Shown: piece after piece, positions 28,350 through 35,749 of the stretch
Position numbering within the stretch: the first letter of the stretch is position 1
Layout: each line of letters opens with the position of its first letter
Source of the DNA: Rhizobium redzepovicii
GTDB taxonomy: Bacteria > Pseudomonadota > Alphaproteobacteria > Rhizobiales > Rhizobiaceae
Assembly (NCBI RefSeq): GCF_019793435.1
Contig: NZ_JAILYH010000003.1
Span: 248,001 to 312,000 of the forward strand
Reading direction: 5' to 3'
DNA length: 64,000 nucleotides
Notes under the pieces: model-generated
Told to the model about the DNA's origin: nothing
What the model saw: only the letters and a program-made list of their open reading frames with translations
Database searches by the model: none
Position numbers and translations under genes: made by a program

Positions 28350-29084
28350 ATGAGCTTCGATAGACATCTTTCCCGCCGCAGCTTTCTTTCCTTTTCGGCA
28401 TTGACCGCAGCCTCCGCGCTCACCGGCTGCGCCTCTTCGGCCAATACGGTCACATCGGGCGATACGACGATCATCTACCGTTCGCCCATGCGCCTCTTCC
28501 AATCGCCTGGGGCGTCGAGCGTGCCGAGTGGGGCCGAGCTTGCCGTCATGTATGGTCCCGTCGAGGATGGTGGCTTTCTCATCCCCGCCATTCCCTATGA
28601 GCAGATCGACCCGCGCTATTATCGCCAGCGCGTTCTCGATCCCACCGGCCAGCCGCCCGGCACCATCGTCGTCGATACGCCGTCGCGCTTTCTCTATCTC
28701 GTCCAGGGTGACGGCATGGCGATGCGCTACGGCGTCGGCATCGGCCGCGAGGGTTTCGCCTGGCAGGGTTCCGGCGTCATCCAGTGGCGTCAGAAATGGC
28801 CGCGCTGGAAGCCGCCGAACGAGATGGTCGCCCGCCAGCCGGAACTCGTCAAATATTCGATCGAGAACGGCGGTATGGAGCCGGGCCTGAAGAACCCGCT
28901 CGGCGCCCGCGCGCTCTATATCTTCTCGAACGGCGAAGACACGCTCTACCGCCTGCACGGCAATCCCGACTGGCGCTCGATCGGCAAGGCCGTCTCCTCG
29001 GGCTGCGTCAGATTGATGAACCAGGATATCATCGATCTCTACGACCGCGTGCCGACAAAGGCGCCGATCGTCGTCTGGCAGTGA
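28350..29084 (+). CDS. L,D-transpeptidase lipoprotein (YkuD domain), paralogue
   Basis: A 244-residue protein with both a twin-arginine motif ([20 protein letters not shown]) and a lipobox (LTGC), so it may be a Tat-exported lipoprotein. The YkuD domain has [20 protein letters not shown] with the catalytic Cys. It shares runs such as [12 protein letters not shown] and KWPRWKPP with the preceding gene, showing tandem duplication. A strong hairpin follows the stop. Confidence 0.9.
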   Translation: MSFDRHLSRRSFLSFSALTAASALTGCASSANTVTSGDTTIIYRSPMRLFQSPGASSVPSGAELAVMYGPVEDGGFLIPAIPYEQIDPRYYRQRVLDPTGQPPGTIVVDTPSRFLYLVQGDGMAMRYGVGIGREGFAWQGSGVIQWRQKWPRWKPPNEMVARQPELVKYSIENGGMEPGLKNPLGARALYIFSNGEDTLYRLHGNPDWRSIGKAVSSGCVRLMNQDIIDLYDRVPTKAPIVVWQ

Positions 29085-29090
29085 TGTCAG

Positions 29091-29117
29091 CGGGGCGGCC
29101 GCGATCCGGCCGCCCCG
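29091..29117 (+). terminator. GC-rich hairpin after the transpeptidase pair
   Basis: Eleven-base-pair perfect stem CGGGGCGGCCG / CGGCCGCCCCG with a CGATC loop, 6 bp after the stop codon. The following tract GTTCGATCTT is only moderately T-rich. Confidence 0.6.
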
Positions 29118-29358
29118 GTTCGATCTTGCCCGGCCGAGCGGCATTCCGTGGGTAAATGCCCTCGTTTCCCACGCCCGGAAAAGTTTTATTTTCAGAAAAC
29201 CATTGCTTAATTCGGTAAATAACCTACATGGTGCGTATCGAATTGCTTGCGACCTTTGTCCACGCGCTGAAGCGCTCCGTCAGATATCCTCTCAACATCG
29301 ATACGGCTTGTCGGACATTCTTCCGCAGGCGAACACAACGGTTGAAAAGGAGATCGTT

Positions 29359-29568
29359 ATGAATTCAGGCGTCGTCAAATGGTTCAATGGCACCAAGGGT
29401 TTTGGCTTCATTCAGCCCGATGATGGTTCTACGGATGTTTTTGTCCACATTTCAGCGGTCGAACGCGCCGGCATGCGCGAACTCGTTGAAGGCCAGAAGA
29501 TCCGCTATGATCTCGTCCGCGACAAGAAGTCCGGCAAGAATTCGGCTGACAACCTTCAGGCCGCATGA
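29359..29568 (+). CDS. cspA: Cold-shock protein, CspA family
   Basis: A 69-residue single cold-shock domain. RNP1 KGFGFIQP and RNP2 VFVHISAV are intact, so it should bind single-stranded RNA/DNA. AAAAGGAGATCGTT precedes the ATG. The preceding 270 bp hold no gene and, after 29160, are notably A/T-rich, suiting a promoter with a long 5' leader as is usual for csp genes. An intrinsic terminator follows at 29673. Confidence 0.92.
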   Translation: MNSGVVKWFNGTKGFGFIQPDDGSTDVFVHISAVERAGMRELVEGQKIRYDLVRDKKSGKNSADNLQAA

Positions 29569-29672
29569 TTTGTCATTCGCCTATGCTGTCCAGATGCTGG
29601 CGGCGCGCTGACCACGGATGTACTGGCAGCGAGCTGACCGACTGGCGGAGAAATGGCTGAGTGACTGGAAGA

Positions 29673-29697
29673 GGTCGGGTGCCAACCCGGCCTTTTT
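29673..29697 (+). terminator. Intrinsic terminator after cspA
   Basis: GGTCGGGT-GCCA-ACCCGGCC stem (one G-U pair) followed directly by TTTTT. Confidence 0.85.
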
Positions 29698-29779
29698 GCT
29701 TTGATCGCCGGCATGTCCGAATTGACCGCGGTTATTCTGATTGACCGGCGAGCAGCCGAAGAGTTCAAGGGACGCTGAA

Positions 29780-30064
29780 ATGGGCAGACTAAACTATCAA
29801 ATCGGCGATATGATCGTGCTGAAATCGGGCCTCACTCGTACGGCGAAAGCCGATAAGCGGTGCCGGATCGCCAGCATTCTGCCCAACGACCACGGGCATG
29901 TGCAATATCGCGTCCGGTTCGACGCGGAGAATTTTGAGCGCCGCATCACCGAGGCCGACATCGATACCGGGGAATCGCCCTCCAGGGCTTCCCCCGAGGC
30001 AGTGGCTAAGTCTGATGGCGCCGAGCCTTGGCTGAAGTTTTCGAGCATTCGGACGGGCAAGTAG
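29780..30064 (+). CDS. Conserved-looking small hypothetical protein
   Basis: A 94-residue protein, beginning [16 protein letters not shown], with a short beta-rich SH3-like segment ([21 protein letters not shown]) that suggests a small nucleic-acid or protein-binding fold. AAGGGAC lies upstream of the ATG at 29780. It sits between cspA and rpsU on the same strand. Function unknown. Confidence 0.68.
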   Translation: MGRLNYQIGDMIVLKSGLTRTAKADKRCRIASILPNDHGHVQYRVRFDAENFERRITEADIDTGESPSRASPEAVAKSDGAEPWLKFSSIRTGK

Positions 30065-30120
30065 TCCCGCCGTTTTTACCATCACAGCGCGGCCCGGCCG
30101 CCGACAGGAAGGATATCGTT

Positions 30121-30357
30121 TTGCAGGTTCTCGTCAGGGATAACAACGTCGATCAGGCGCTCCGCGTGCTCAAGAAGAAGATGCAGCGGGAAGGCCTGTT
30201 CCGGGAAATGAAGGCGCGCAGCGCTTTCGAAAAGCCGTCCGAGAAGCGCGCCCGCGAAAAGGCCGAAGCCATTCGCCGCCAGCGCAAGCTTGCCCGCAAG
30301 AAGCTGCAGCGCGAAGGCCTGCTGCCGGCGCCGAAAAAGGTTCTCCGCGCCCGCTAA
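30121..30357 (+). CDS. rpsU: 30S ribosomal protein bS21
   Basis: A 78-residue basic protein: [20 protein letters not shown] is the bS21 N-terminus, followed by [14 protein letters not shown] and a Lys/Arg-rich C-terminus ([13 protein letters not shown]). It binds the 16S rRNA 3' region of the small subunit and helps initiation. The start is a TTG at 30121 with AGGAAGGAT upstream; no ATG gives the conserved N-terminus. Confidence 0.93.
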   Translation: MQVLVRDNNVDQALRVLKKKMQREGLFREMKARSAFEKPSEKRAREKAEAIRRQRKLARKKLQREGLLPAPKKVLRAR

Positions 30358-30464
30358 TCCCGGCATCGCGGCCCAACCGCGGCATCGCGGCCAGCCGGCC
30401 CGGCCGCGGAATCACGGCTCTTAGCCATGGCTAAAGCCTCCGTCATCACCTGAGAAAGGGGCAC

Positions 30465-30698
30465 ATGACCGCCACCAAGGGAGAATTCTTCAATCCCGCC
30501 AAGCTTTCGTCTCGCGACAAGGCGGAAGCGACCGATCACACGGCGCGCGCCATCATCGCGGCCGAGGCGTCGGCCCGAGACAAGAAGACGGAAAAGCTGA
30601 AGGCCCTGCGTCTGCAGCAGGAGGCCGAGGCAGCACCTGAAGCGGCGCCTGCAAAGAAACGCCGGTCGCCGGCCAAGGCGGCTGTGAAGCGGCCCTGA
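30465..30698 (+). CDS. Small Lys/Ala-rich hypothetical protein
   Basis: A 77-residue, strongly charged protein (TATKGEFFNPAKLSSRDKAE, then EASARDKKTEKLKALRLQ) ending in an alanine/lysine-rich histone-like tail (AKKRRSPAKAAVKRP). GAGAAAGGGG precedes the ATG. Position after rpsU and composition suggest a nucleic-acid-associated role, which is inference only. Confidence 0.72.
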   Translation: MTATKGEFFNPAKLSSRDKAEATDHTARAIIAAEASARDKKTEKLKALRLQQEAEAAPEAAPAKKRRSPAKAAVKRP

Positions 30699-30740
30699 TC
30701 CTCAGGCTTACACCGTTTTAAGCTAACCGGGCGGATGTGG

Positions 30741-31220
30741 TCAGCCGCCGTTTGTGCCGGCCCGGCCGAGATTGCCGCGCAGCCGATGCAGCATGTCGCG
30801 CATCTCAGCCATTTCCTTCAGCGTGCAGCCTGCGGCTTGGCCGATCGCTGTCATGATCGTATCGATTTCCCCTTTCATCGCCTCACCTCCAGCGGTCAGC
30901 GACACGATCACCTGGCGCTCGTCGCGCAGGTCGCGCAGCCGCTTAATCAGCCCGCTTTGCTCCAGCCGCTTCAACAGCGGCGACAGCGTGCCGGAATCGA
31001 GATCGAGTTGCTCGCCGATCGTCTTCACCGGCAACTCGCCGCGTTCCCATAGCACCAACATCACCAGATATTGCGGATAGGTCAGGCCCACCCTGTCGAG
31101 GATCGGCTTGTAGGCGCGGGTGAAAGCATGCGCCGTTGCGTAGACCGCGAAGCACAACTGCTTTTCCAGCCGTTTCTCCTCCTGCGGTATCTCCATCGTT
31201 TTTATCGTCTGCGCTTTCAT
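30741..31220 (-). CDS. ohrR: OhrR, organic-peroxide-sensing MarR repressor
   Basis: A 159-residue MarR-family repressor. The peroxidatic cysteine sits in the conserved EKQLCFAVYATAHAFTRAYKP context, and the winged helix is ERGELPVKTIGEQLDLDSGTLSPLLKRLE. Oxidation of the Cys by organic hydroperoxide releases it from DNA. I choose ATG 31220 (AAGGA eight bases upstream); earlier in-frame ATGs at 31226, 31229 and 31259 exist. Divergent from ohr with a dyad between. Confidence 0.92.
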   Translation of the reverse strand: MKAQTIKTMEIPQEEKRLEKQLCFAVYATAHAFTRAYKPILDRVGLTYPQYLVMLVLWERGELPVKTIGEQLDLDSGTLSPLLKRLEQSGLIKRLRDLRDERQVIVSLTAGGEAMKGEIDTIMTAIGQAAGCTLKEMAEMRDMLHRLRGNLGRAGTNGG

Positions 31221-31289
31221 ATCCATCATCCTTAAGGCCGTGATTGTCTTCTTTTCCATGCCAAAATGCAATTTGCAAAATTCACTTGC

Positions 31290-31306
31290 GTACAATTTAA
31301 TTGTAC
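31290..31306. promoter_or_regulatory. OhrR operator
   Basis: GTACAATTTAATTGTAC, a perfect 8-bp inverted repeat around a T, in the ohrR-ohr gap. It matches the TACAATT-AATTGTA consensus of OhrR sites. A second weaker dyad, TGCAATTTGCA, lies at 31267-31277. Confidence 0.85.
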
Positions 31307-31354
31307 GATAGTAAAAATCCAACCCGATCGAAGGGCCAACCAAAGGAGATCGTC

Positions 31355-31777
31355 ATGCCTATTCTCTATACGACCAAAGCCTCTGCCACCGGCGGCCGCG
31401 CCGGCCGCGCCGTTTCCGAAAACGGTGTTCTGGACGTGACGCTGACCGTTCCGAAGGAACTCGGCGGCGACGGCGCAACCGGCACCAATCCCGAGCAGCT
31501 CTTCGCCGCCGGCTACTCTGCCTGCTTCCTCGGTGCCTTGAAATTTGTCGCGGGCCAGCAGAAGGTCAAGATTCCGGAAGACACGACGGTCTCCGCCAAA
31601 GTCGGTATCGGCCCGCGTGAAGATGGCACCGGCTTCGGCATCGAAGTGGCGCTGACGGTCAACATCCCCGGCCTCGACCGCGAAACCGCCGAAAAGCTCG
31701 CCGCCGCCGCCCACATCGTCTGCCCCTACAGCCACGCCATGCGCACCTCGACCGAAGTTCCGGTCACGGTTGCCTGA
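31355..31777 (+). CDS. ohr: Ohr organic hydroperoxide reductase
   Basis: A 140-residue OsmC/Ohr peroxidase. Both redox cysteines are present: GYSACFLGAL and HIVCPYSHA, with the conserved Arg and Glu around them. It reduces fatty-acid and other organic hydroperoxides using lipoylated proteins as electron donor in the family. AAAGGAGATCGTC precedes the ATG. Controlled by the divergent ohrR. Confidence 0.95.
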   Translation: MPILYTTKASATGGRAGRAVSENGVLDVTLTVPKELGGDGATGTNPEQLFAAGYSACFLGALKFVAGQQKVKIPEDTTVSAKVGIGPREDGTGFGIEVALTVNIPGLDRETAEKLAAAAHIVCPYSHAMRTSTEVPVTVA

Positions 31778-31802
31778 TTGCAGTAACAGCCGGAAGATCG
31801 GC

Positions 31803-31986
31803 GAGGTGGCCCCTTATCCGCCTGCCGGCACCTTCTCCCCCTAAACGGGCGAAGGGGGCAAGCCGGACACTCTCCGATCCCCAGACCTTGCGCGGGGCAC
31901 GTCCCCTCTCCCCGTCAAAACGGGGGTCCGCAGGACGGGTCGAGACCCGTGGTTCGACCCCGGCAAGGGCTAGGGTGAGGGGCAGC
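31803..31986. repeat. Mosaic intergenic element (CCCCTCACCC family), copy 2
   Basis: Inverse orientation relative to 10690: CCGCCTGCCGGCACCTTCTC, CTCTCCCCGTCAAAACGGGG, GGTCGAGACCCGTGGTTCGA and GGGCTAGGGTGAGGGGCAG. It fills most of the ohr-MarR gap; no gene. Confidence 0.8.
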
Positions 31987-32075
31987 CGTTTGACGCTGAT
32001 CGAACAGCTGCAAACATACTCGAACAGTGGCGGAGTGACGTTCGGCTCGCCCTATTCGCCGACTGCCCGTGCGCC

Positions 32076-32573
32076 TTAACGTAGTCGGCGCCCGGCCGGC
32101 TTCGGCGTCTCATCCGTCATCCCTGACACCGTCTGCAGATCCTGCCTCAGCCGCGCGGAACTTCCATCCGGGAGCTTTTGGTCGAGCGCCGCATGCGTCT
32201 CTTTCCAGATCGGCAGCGCTGTTGCTAGCACCGCCTTGCCTTCGCCGGTGAGGGCAAGCAGCCGGCCGCGCCTGTCCTTCGGATTTTCCATCACGCTCAC
32301 CCAGCCCTTGCGCTGCAGCGGTTTCAGCGCCGCCGTCAGTGTCGTCTGGTCCATGGCAAGCAGGGAGGCGACCGGCCCCATCGGCGGCGGCTCCGGCCGG
32401 TTCAGCGACATCATCAGCGAAAACTGCCCGTTGGTCAGCCCCGCGGGCCGCAATGCGTCATCGAACAGGCGAGCGAGTGCCCGCGCCGCTCGCTGCGCAT
32501 GCAGGCAGAGGCAGGTGTCGCGCACCAGCAGCGTTGTAGAGAAAGGAATTTCAACCGAATTTGACATGGCCAT
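32076..32573 (-). CDS. MarR-family regulator
   Basis: About 165 residues with the MarR winged helix: GLTNGQFSLMMSLNR, MGPVASLLAMDQTTLTAALKPLQRKGWV (recognition helix) and ENPKDRRGRLLALTGEGKAV (wing). Two cysteines (DTCLCLHAQR) near the N-terminus could be redox-active but do not match the OhrR position. Divergent from the DUF899 gene with a perfect dyad between them. Start 32573 or 32567. Confidence 0.87.
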   Translation of the reverse strand: MAMSNSVEIPFSTTLLVRDTCLCLHAQRAARALARLFDDALRPAGLTNGQFSLMMSLNRPEPPPMGPVASLLAMDQTTLTAALKPLQRKGWVSVMENPKDRRGRLLALTGEGKAVLATALPIWKETHAALDQKLPDGSSARLRQDLQTVSGMTDETPKPAGRRLR

Positions 32574-32578
32574 TTTAT

Positions 32579-32590
32579 ATTGATATCAAT
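32579..32590. promoter_or_regulatory. Dyad between MarR and DUF899 genes
   Basis: ATTGATATCAAT, a perfect 12-bp palindrome five bases upstream of the MarR start, typical in size and A/T content of MarR operators. Confidence 0.6.
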
Positions 32591-32653
32591 CTTTCTAGTC
32601 AAGGAGAAGGAGAGGGGCCGGCTCGCCGGCAGCGCCGGAGGAGGGCGCATCCA

Positions 32654-33382
32654 ATGCAGAACGAAGTTGTTTCCCGCGAGCTATGGCTCGAGGCCCGCCG
32701 TGCCCTGCTCTTGAAGGAAAAGGAGGCGACGAAGCTGCGCGACAGCATCAACGCCGAGCGGTTGGCGCTGCCCTGGGTGAAGGTCGATAAAGATTACGTT
32801 TTCGACACGCCCGAGGGAAAGAAGTCGCTCGCCGAACTCTTCGATGGCCGCAGCCAGCTTTTGATCTATCATTTCATGCTCGGCCCGGATTGGGATGCCG
32901 GCTGCCCCGGCTGCTCCTTCCTGTCCGATCATATCGATGGCGCCCTGCCGCATCTGAACCATCACGACGTCACCTGGGTCGCCGTCTCGCGCGCGCCGCT
33001 CGACAAGATCGCCGCCTACAAAAGCCGCATGGGCTGGAAATTCCCCTGGGTCTCTTCCTTCGGCAGCGATTTCAATTTCGATTATCACGTCTCTTTCAGC
33101 CCGGAGGACCTTGCCAAAGACAAGGTCTTTTACAATTTCACTCCCATGCAGCCGGCTGGCGCCAATGACGAACTGCCGGGTCTGAGCGCTTTCTACCGAA
33201 ACGACAAGGGCGAGGTCTTCCACACCTATTCGAGCTATGCCCGCGGGCCCGAGGAACTGATCGGCACCCTGATGATCCTCGACCGCGCCCCGAAAGGCCG
33301 CAACGAGGACAGCACGATGAATTTCGTGCGCCGTCACGACGAATATGAGGAGGCCCCCAAGGCGCCATCCTGCTGTCACTGA
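32654..33382 (+). CDS. DUF899 thioredoxin-like protein
   Basis: A 242-residue protein of the DUF899/AhpC-TSA-like group: LPWVKVDKDYVFDTPEGKKS, HFMLGPDWDAGCPGCSFL with a CPGC pair, WVAVSRAPLDKI and the C-terminal SYARGPEELIGTLMILDRAPKGRNE motif. The CxxC-like pair suggests a redox role. GGAGGAGG lies upstream of the ATG. Probably controlled by the divergent MarR regulator. Confidence 0.87.
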   Translation: MQNEVVSRELWLEARRALLLKEKEATKLRDSINAERLALPWVKVDKDYVFDTPEGKKSLAELFDGRSQLLIYHFMLGPDWDAGCPGCSFLSDHIDGALPHLNHHDVTWVAVSRAPLDKIAAYKSRMGWKFPWVSSFGSDFNFDYHVSFSPEDLAKDKVFYNFTPMQPAGANDELPGLSAFYRNDKGEVFHTYSSYARGPEELIGTLMILDRAPKGRNEDSTMNFVRRHDEYEEAPKAPSCCH

Positions 33383-33388
33383 GCCAAA

Positions 33389-33428
33389 GCATGATGCCGA
33401 AAACTGTCAGCGGTTTTCGGCATCATGC
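33389..33428. repeat. Half RIME1-type palindrome
   Basis: GCATGATGCCGAAAAC / GTTTTCGGCATCATGC, a perfect 16-bp stem with an 8-nt loop, corresponding to the first palindrome of the elements at 3392 and 60175 but perfected and lacking the second palindrome. It follows the DUF899 stop by 7 bp and could also act as a transcript-end hairpin. Confidence 0.75.
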
Positions 33429-33525
33429 CCTGGCTGGCCAGCGCAAATTCGAGCAGACGTCACAAAGCGACCTCCTGGGAGTTGCGCCGATAAAGGCATT
33501 GGCCAACATCACGCAAGGGAGAAGG

Positions 33526-33993
33526 ATGATGAAGACCGCAGAAGTGCTGAAGGAACATTCCTTCCTGGAGAGACTGGTGGGCGACTGGACCGTCACCGCA
33601 CCCGAAATGTCCGGCGGCGAGCCCTGGACGGAGACCGTCCGCTCGCTGCACGGCATCTGGTTCGTCGCCGAGGGCACCGGCCGCATGCCGGATGGCAAAC
33701 AGGCCACCAGCATCCTGACGCTCGGCTATAACGCCGCAAAGGCCAAGTATGTCGGCAGCTGGATCGGCAGCATGATGGACTTCATGTGGATCTACGAAGG
33801 CGAGCTCGACGCTTCGGGCAATGTGCTTGACCTCTATACGACAGGGCCTGACTTCAACGGCGAAGGTCTTGCCGATTACCGCGAGCGGATCACTTTCGTC
33901 GACGCCGATCACCGCACCTTCATCTCCAGCGCCAGGCAGCCGGACGGCGCCTGGAAACAGTTCATGGAAGCGCATTACGCCCGGCAGATCTGA
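33526..33993 (+). CDS. DUF1579 domain protein
   Basis: A 155-residue protein: EHSFLERLVGDWTVTAPEMSG is the DUF1579 N-terminus, then GYNAAKAKYVGSWIGSMMDFMWIYEGELD. The domain is a lipocalin-like beta barrel of unknown function. ATG 33526 follows AAGGGAGAAGG. It forms a probable unit with the VOC gene 53 bp downstream. Confidence 0.85.
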   Translation: MMKTAEVLKEHSFLERLVGDWTVTAPEMSGGEPWTETVRSLHGIWFVAEGTGRMPDGKQATSILTLGYNAAKAKYVGSWIGSMMDFMWIYEGELDASGNVLDLYTTGPDFNGEGLADYRERITFVDADHRTFISSARQPDGAWKQFMEAHYARQI

Positions 33994-34046
33994 CAATCAC
34001 GGCGCTCGAACCTTGAAAAAAGGGGCGCCTCTAAAGGGAGAGTACG

Positions 34047-34826
34047 ATGTCTGAGACGCATGGAAAGTTCATCTGGTGCGAGTTGATGACCCCCGACACA
34101 TCGGCTGCCGCGAAATTCTACAGCTCGGTCGTCGGCTGGACCACCTCCGAGATGAAGGTGGAGGGCATGCCGACCTATACGATCTTCGAGGCGAACGGCA
34201 TCGGTGTCGCCGGCCTGATGGAATTTCCAGCCGAACTCGAGGGTAAGGGCATTCCGCCGAACTGGACGGGTTATGTCGATGTCGACGACGTCGATCAGTC
34301 GGCCAAGGATTTCGTCGCCAATGGCGGATCGGTCCGTCGTCCGCCGGACGATATCCCGGGTATCGGCCGCTTCGCCGTTGTCGCCGATCCGCATGGCGCG
34401 GTGCTCTGCATCATGACGCCGGCGCCGATGGACAAAACCTGGCCGGAACTGGCCCCCGATGCGCCTGGCAATATCGGCTGGCACGAACTCTATGCCGGCA
34501 ACGGCAAAGACGCCGTCGCCTTCTATTCCAAGCTGTTCGGCTGGACCAAGGACAGCGAAATGGACATGGGCCCGATGGGCGTCTACTACCTCTTCGCCCG
34601 TAACGGCAAGCAGATCGGTGGCATGATGACCAAGCCGGAAAACATCCCGATGCCGTTCTGGAGCTATTATTTCATCGTGCCGGCGCTTGATGCCGCGATC
34701 GAACGCGTCAACTCCGGCGGCGGCAAGGTCGTCCACGGTCCCATGGAAGTCCCCGGCGGCAGCTGGATCATCCAGGCCACCGACCCGCAGGGTGCCTTCT
34801 TCTGCCTGGTGGCGCCGAAGCGGTAG
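34047..34826 (+). CDS. VOC-family (glyoxalase/bleomycin resistance-like) protein, two-domain
   Basis: A 259-residue protein made of two tandem VOC domains: GKFIWCELMTPDTSAAAKFY...VVGWTTSEM, and IGWHELYAGNGKDAVAFY...LFGWTKDSEM. Each begins with a metal-ligand position (Cys/Glu, His/Glu) and ends with DPQGAFFCLV/DPHGAVLCIM. Members bind metals and diverse substrates or drugs; activity cannot be predicted. AAAGGGAGAG precedes the ATG. Confidence 0.88.
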   Translation: MSETHGKFIWCELMTPDTSAAAKFYSSVVGWTTSEMKVEGMPTYTIFEANGIGVAGLMEFPAELEGKGIPPNWTGYVDVDDVDQSAKDFVANGGSVRRPPDDIPGIGRFAVVADPHGAVLCIMTPAPMDKTWPELAPDAPGNIGWHELYAGNGKDAVAFYSKLFGWTKDSEMDMGPMGVYYLFARNGKQIGGMMTKPENIPMPFWSYYFIVPALDAAIERVNSGGGKVVHGPMEVPGGSWIIQATDPQGAFFCLVAPKR

Positions 34827-34852
34827 GTTTTGGCCCCTTTAGCGTCGTGCCG

Positions 34853-34931
34853 TGAGCCCCCTCATCTGGCTGCTGCCACCTTCTTCCCACAGGGGAGAAG
34901 GTGCCCGTAGGGCGGATGAGGGGCCACCCGT
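34853..34931. repeat. Mosaic intergenic element (CCCCTCACCC family), short copy 3
   Basis: CCCCCTCATCTGGCTGCTGC and GGAGAAGGTGCCCGTAGGGC...GGATGAGGGGCC form a single hairpin-like short version. No gene. Confidence 0.75.
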
Positions 34932-34979
34932 CACACCCTTTGCGGCAGCCGGACTGACAACCGCCCGCCAGTCTTCCCC

Positions 34980-35594
34980 TCAGAACTTGTAGCTGCTCCC
35001 GAAGAGAACCTTGTCCTGCGTGGCGCCGACATCGCCGATGGCGGAGCCGAAGTCCTTGTTGCCGAAATCGGAATGTCGATACTCGCCGCGCACCAGGATA
35101 TGGTCGGTGACCGCGTGTTCGATGCCGCCGCCGGCCGTCCAGCCGATCAGGATGCCGTCCTTCTTTCCGGCGGTGGGAATGTCGACCTTGCCACCGCCGG
35201 CCGCCACACCCGCCGTTGCGAAGAACAGGGTTCGATCCAAGGCGTAACCAACCCGCGCCCGGCCGGATGCATCCCATTCGAGGTTGGCATCGTCGTTTTT
35301 CTCGAAGTTGTAGTTGAAGTCGTTCTCGATGCCGTAGACGATATTTCCGGATTGGAAATTATAGCCGGCATGCAGCCCTGCCGTGCCGCCGTCGATATTC
35401 TCATCCGAGCCGAGGATCTTCGTCTGGCTCCAGGAATATCCGCCCTGGCCGCCGAGATAGAAGCCCGACCAATCATAGGCCACAGATATCTGCTCGGCGG
35501 CGGGAGCAGGTGTCTCGTAAGTGAGGTCGGCGGCAACGGCCGGAACGGCGGCCGAAAGCGCCGGCGCGGCGCAGGCGATAAATCTGATATGCAT
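34980..35594 (-). CDS. Outer-membrane beta-barrel protein (Omp25/RopB-like)
   Basis: A 204-residue protein with signal peptide (MHIRFIACAAPALSAAVPAVAA) and an eight-stranded barrel of the Omp25/Omp31 family: YDWSGFYLGGQGGYSWSQ at the N-terminus, repeated aromatic alternations, and a C-terminal LFGSSYKF ending in Phe for BAM recognition. GAGGCA precedes the start. Likely a structural or minor porin in the outer membrane. Confidence 0.88.
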   Translation of the reverse strand: MHIRFIACAAPALSAAVPAVAADLTYETPAPAAEQISVAYDWSGFYLGGQGGYSWSQTKILGSDENIDGGTAGLHAGYNFQSGNIVYGIENDFNYNFEKNDDANLEWDASGRARVGYALDRTLFFATAGVAAGGGKVDIPTAGKKDGILIGWTAGGGIEHAVTDHILVRGEYRHSDFGNKDFGSAIGDVGATQDKVLFGSSYKF

Positions 35595-35749
35595 GAAGAT
35601 GCCTCGTGTTCATTGGGAGCAAAAAGAGGGCAGTGGCGACACCGCCCGACTCTCAGCAACATGCCCCGCCCCGATGTTGCGGAGTGTCTTTTAACGTTGA
35701 GATTTGTTGCGGGCCGATCGCGGCGGAGGGGGCGGCACCGCCCGCCCCA

